Assembly (NCBI GenBank): GCA_026936325.1
Contig: JAPTHN010000015.1
Coordinates: 972,153 to 1,036,152 of the forward strand
Direction: 5' to 3'
From: Platynereis dumerilii
Lineage: Eukaryota; Annelida; Polychaeta; Phyllodocida; Nereididae
DNA length: 64,000 nt
Shown piece after piece: positions 62,201-64,000 of the stretch; the first letter of the stretch is position 1; each line of letters opens with the position of its first letter. Under the pieces are notes generated by a model. It saw nothing but the letters and a program-made list of their open reading frames with translations, had not been told where the DNA came from and searched no databases. Both the position numbers and the translations under genes were made by a program.

Positions 62201-63015
62201 GGAATGAGTCCTTTAGAAGTGATAAAGTCGAAATAGTCATTAATTCTTGGTTTTTCATTGATTTGCAAAAGGTCTATATTATAGTCTCCAAATATTACAA
62301 TGTCTGTTCTTGTGGATTCAAACTTATCCATTACTTCCGAAAATTCTGTTATAAATTTGTCGTAGTCATTATTTGTCTCCCTGGGTAATCTGTAAATATT
62401 GCCCAGGATAAAGTTTGTCTTTGTATTTTTTATTGAGATTTCTATAAACTGGTGCTCCCAAGAGTCAAAATTATTGATGTCTGAGATAATCTGTTTAAAG
62501 CTGTGATCATTTCTCAAGTATATAGCGAGACCTCCATGAGCACTGCAGGTTCTGCCCTTAGATATCAATTCATAACCTTCAATTTTATAATAACTTGTGT
62601 CAGTGCAATCATCTAACCATGTTTCTTGTAAACATATAGCATCAAAGTAACAATTTGAGAGGTTGTCTTGAATTTCTTTAATGTATAATTGCAATGCATT
62701 AAACTTTGATCCCAAACTTTGACAATTTAGACTAAGAACTTTAAAAATGTTTTGCTTTTCAGGGAGAATATCTAATAATTCTTGGGTATCAATATATTTA
62801 GAATGTTCAAGGATTTGGGGTTCATCTGTCAAGGACTGATCAATAGCGTGGTTATTTAGCACATGTAATAACGAGTTCTTATGTAACCCACCATACCCAT
62901 TTAAAATTTCATTTTCTAGACTGAAAGATATAGATAATATCAATAGGAAATTTACGATAGCTGTCACCATCACTTCCACAGTCACTTCCACCATCTCCTC
63001 GAAAGCATTTACCAA
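59237..63015 (-). mobile_element. CR1/L2-like LINE, nearly complete
   Basis: The main frame (ATG at 62994, stop at 60451) has an apurinic-type endonuclease: LSLNCQSLGSKFNAL, ICLQETWLDD, GGLAIYLRND, FGDYNIDLL, SDHQPYFLS. The reverse transcriptase follows: NYRPISVLPALSKIFEKV, FLDLSKAFDTLDHE, GVPQGSILGPLFFLIYLND, YADDTTM. The frame switches near 60440-60460, and the remaining C-terminal part (ETFDYLGVTIDKCLSWKAH...) runs 60437-59778. This is one apparent frameshift. The 3' UTR ends in AAATAAACAATC plus (CT)n at 59237-59258, a simple-repeat end typical of this LINE group. No ORF1 or zinc-knuckle frame is visible, so the 5' end may be truncated near 63.0 kb. Confidence 0.88.
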
Positions 63016-63748
63016 ACAGGGGAAAAAGAATCATCAAACACATTTACAAAAGGAATGAACGAAGAGAAGCATGGAAGACATGGGGAAAAAAGGACCATGC
63101 ATGACATGAGTGATTATTTAAGAAAAACTTTCAGCATTGTATTTAACATAGATTAAGAAATCAAACTGTATATATAAAAAACAAAAAATCCAGTTATTTC
63201 TTATCTTGAGGATCTCAGTATTTTAGGGCGAGAAGGCTTAAGTTGTATGTTAAATTAATTTTGCAAGTGTATTTCAGACATCAAAGACTCTGAAGTTCAT
63301 ATTAATGAAGATAAACACCAGGGGGAGAGTGAACTGAGAAAACTTGTAGGGGGGGGGGACATGCGGCACTATTCTTTCTAGGGAAAGGGGTAATTCTAAT
63401 TGAAAATTCTAAATAAATAAATAAGAAAAAAAGGGGTACAATTTTGAGGTTCATAGCATCAGGCATAGAAGTGGACATTAGAAATTGACATTATAATTTG
63501 ACATTGTAATTTTCTCCCACCTGAGATTTTCAAGAAGAAAACATTAAACTTTCAATAGTTTTATCAAAGACAGTTTTATGCATATAAAGTTGATTGAAAG
63601 TGAAAAGCGCAATTTACTAAATATCATTTGGTTAGATGTTTTAACAAGAATTAGTTTCGGTATTGGAGCGCATTGGCATGTTTCACAAAATTTCCAGGGG
63701 GTAACTTAGTAGGCAAGATATTCAATAAAAGTCAATATCATTTATCAC

Positions 63749-63785
<37 letters not shown>

Positions 63786-64000
63786 AAAAACCAAAAAAAA
63801 AAACTTAGCACAAGCCAATCATTGTATGATATAAATAAATTTGACAAACATTAAAGCATAAGTTTGACGAACCATGATCACGTGAAAAAAAAAGAAAAAA
63901 AAAAAACAAAAAAAAAAACAGACATAGCTAAAACATAAGGTAAAGTTATAATTTGCATGAACCTTCAACCAAAGTAAAGTTTGCATAATTATGTCAAAAT
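63016..64000. other. AT-rich end of the window
   Basis: Poly-A tracts (about 63752-63812 and 63885-63920) and a G10 run near 63350 are present. No gene, SLC22 exon 1 or element end is recognised. Confidence 0.5.

Noticed and set aside
63752-63920. Poly-A tracts as a retrogene tail
   Set aside because: No retrocopy body or target duplication was found next to them, and the LINE here ends in (CT)n at its other side.

Overview
The window is a piece of a repeat-rich animal nuclear genome. It has spliced GT-AG genes with introns of about 0.1-3.7 kb and conserved metazoan genes (VARS2, ALG11, a GH13 maltase, FEM1, SLC22 transporters, MYCBP2). It also has tRNA-derived SINEs, a CR1/L2-like LINE, a Penelope-like element with a GIY-YIG domain, and many short hAT-like MITEs. 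This mix suggests a marine invertebrate (an echinoderm, hemichordate, cephalochordate or lophotrochozoan). The sequence alone does not let me name the phylum.

Layout. 1-6.8 kb is a graveyard of gene and element fragments: a Penelope 3' end with a hammerhead-like core, a SINE with very long flanking duplications, a katanin p60-like exon pair, a cysteine-rich gene broken by a SINE, a TatD-like remnant, a LINE tail and a hAT MITE. 6.8-17.5 kb is built from a degenerate repeat of about 170 bp. Its two blocks lie in the same internal order. They are interrupted by an 18-bp minisatellite, a noncoding repeat rich in TCAAGGTCA motifs, and a broken LTR element (10.9-14.8 kb) that carries a TatD-like nuclease domain.

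17.7-26.3 kb holds a head-to-head pair: an intronless mitochondrial valyl-tRNA synthetase (minus) and four-exon ALG11 (plus). Their start codons are separated by 159 bp, which looks like a shared TATA-less promoter. ALG11 introns carry several MITEs. 27.4-32.9 kb is a ten-exon secreted alpha-glucosidase (minus), convergent with ALG11. 33.7-35.7 kb is an intronless FEM1B-like gene (minus).

36.2-59.0 kb contains a tandem duplication of an SLC22-type organic ion transporter. Copy A is complete in nine exons (602 aa). Copy B has exons 2-9, all intact, with exon 1 not in the window. Between the copies lies the last six exons of a MYCBP2 (PHR1/highwire) gene with one frame-broken exon. 59.2-63.0 kb is a nearly full CR1/L2-like LINE (minus). 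The last 1 kb is AT-rich with poly-A tracts.

The strongest new points are the TatD-bearing LTR-type element, the ordered 170-bp repeat blocks, the VARS2-ALG11 bidirectional promoter, the SLC22 duplication with only synonymous change across its loop exon, the stranded MYCBP2 tail, and the hammerhead-like motif at the Penelope element end. All homology calls come from recognising motifs by eye, with no database search.
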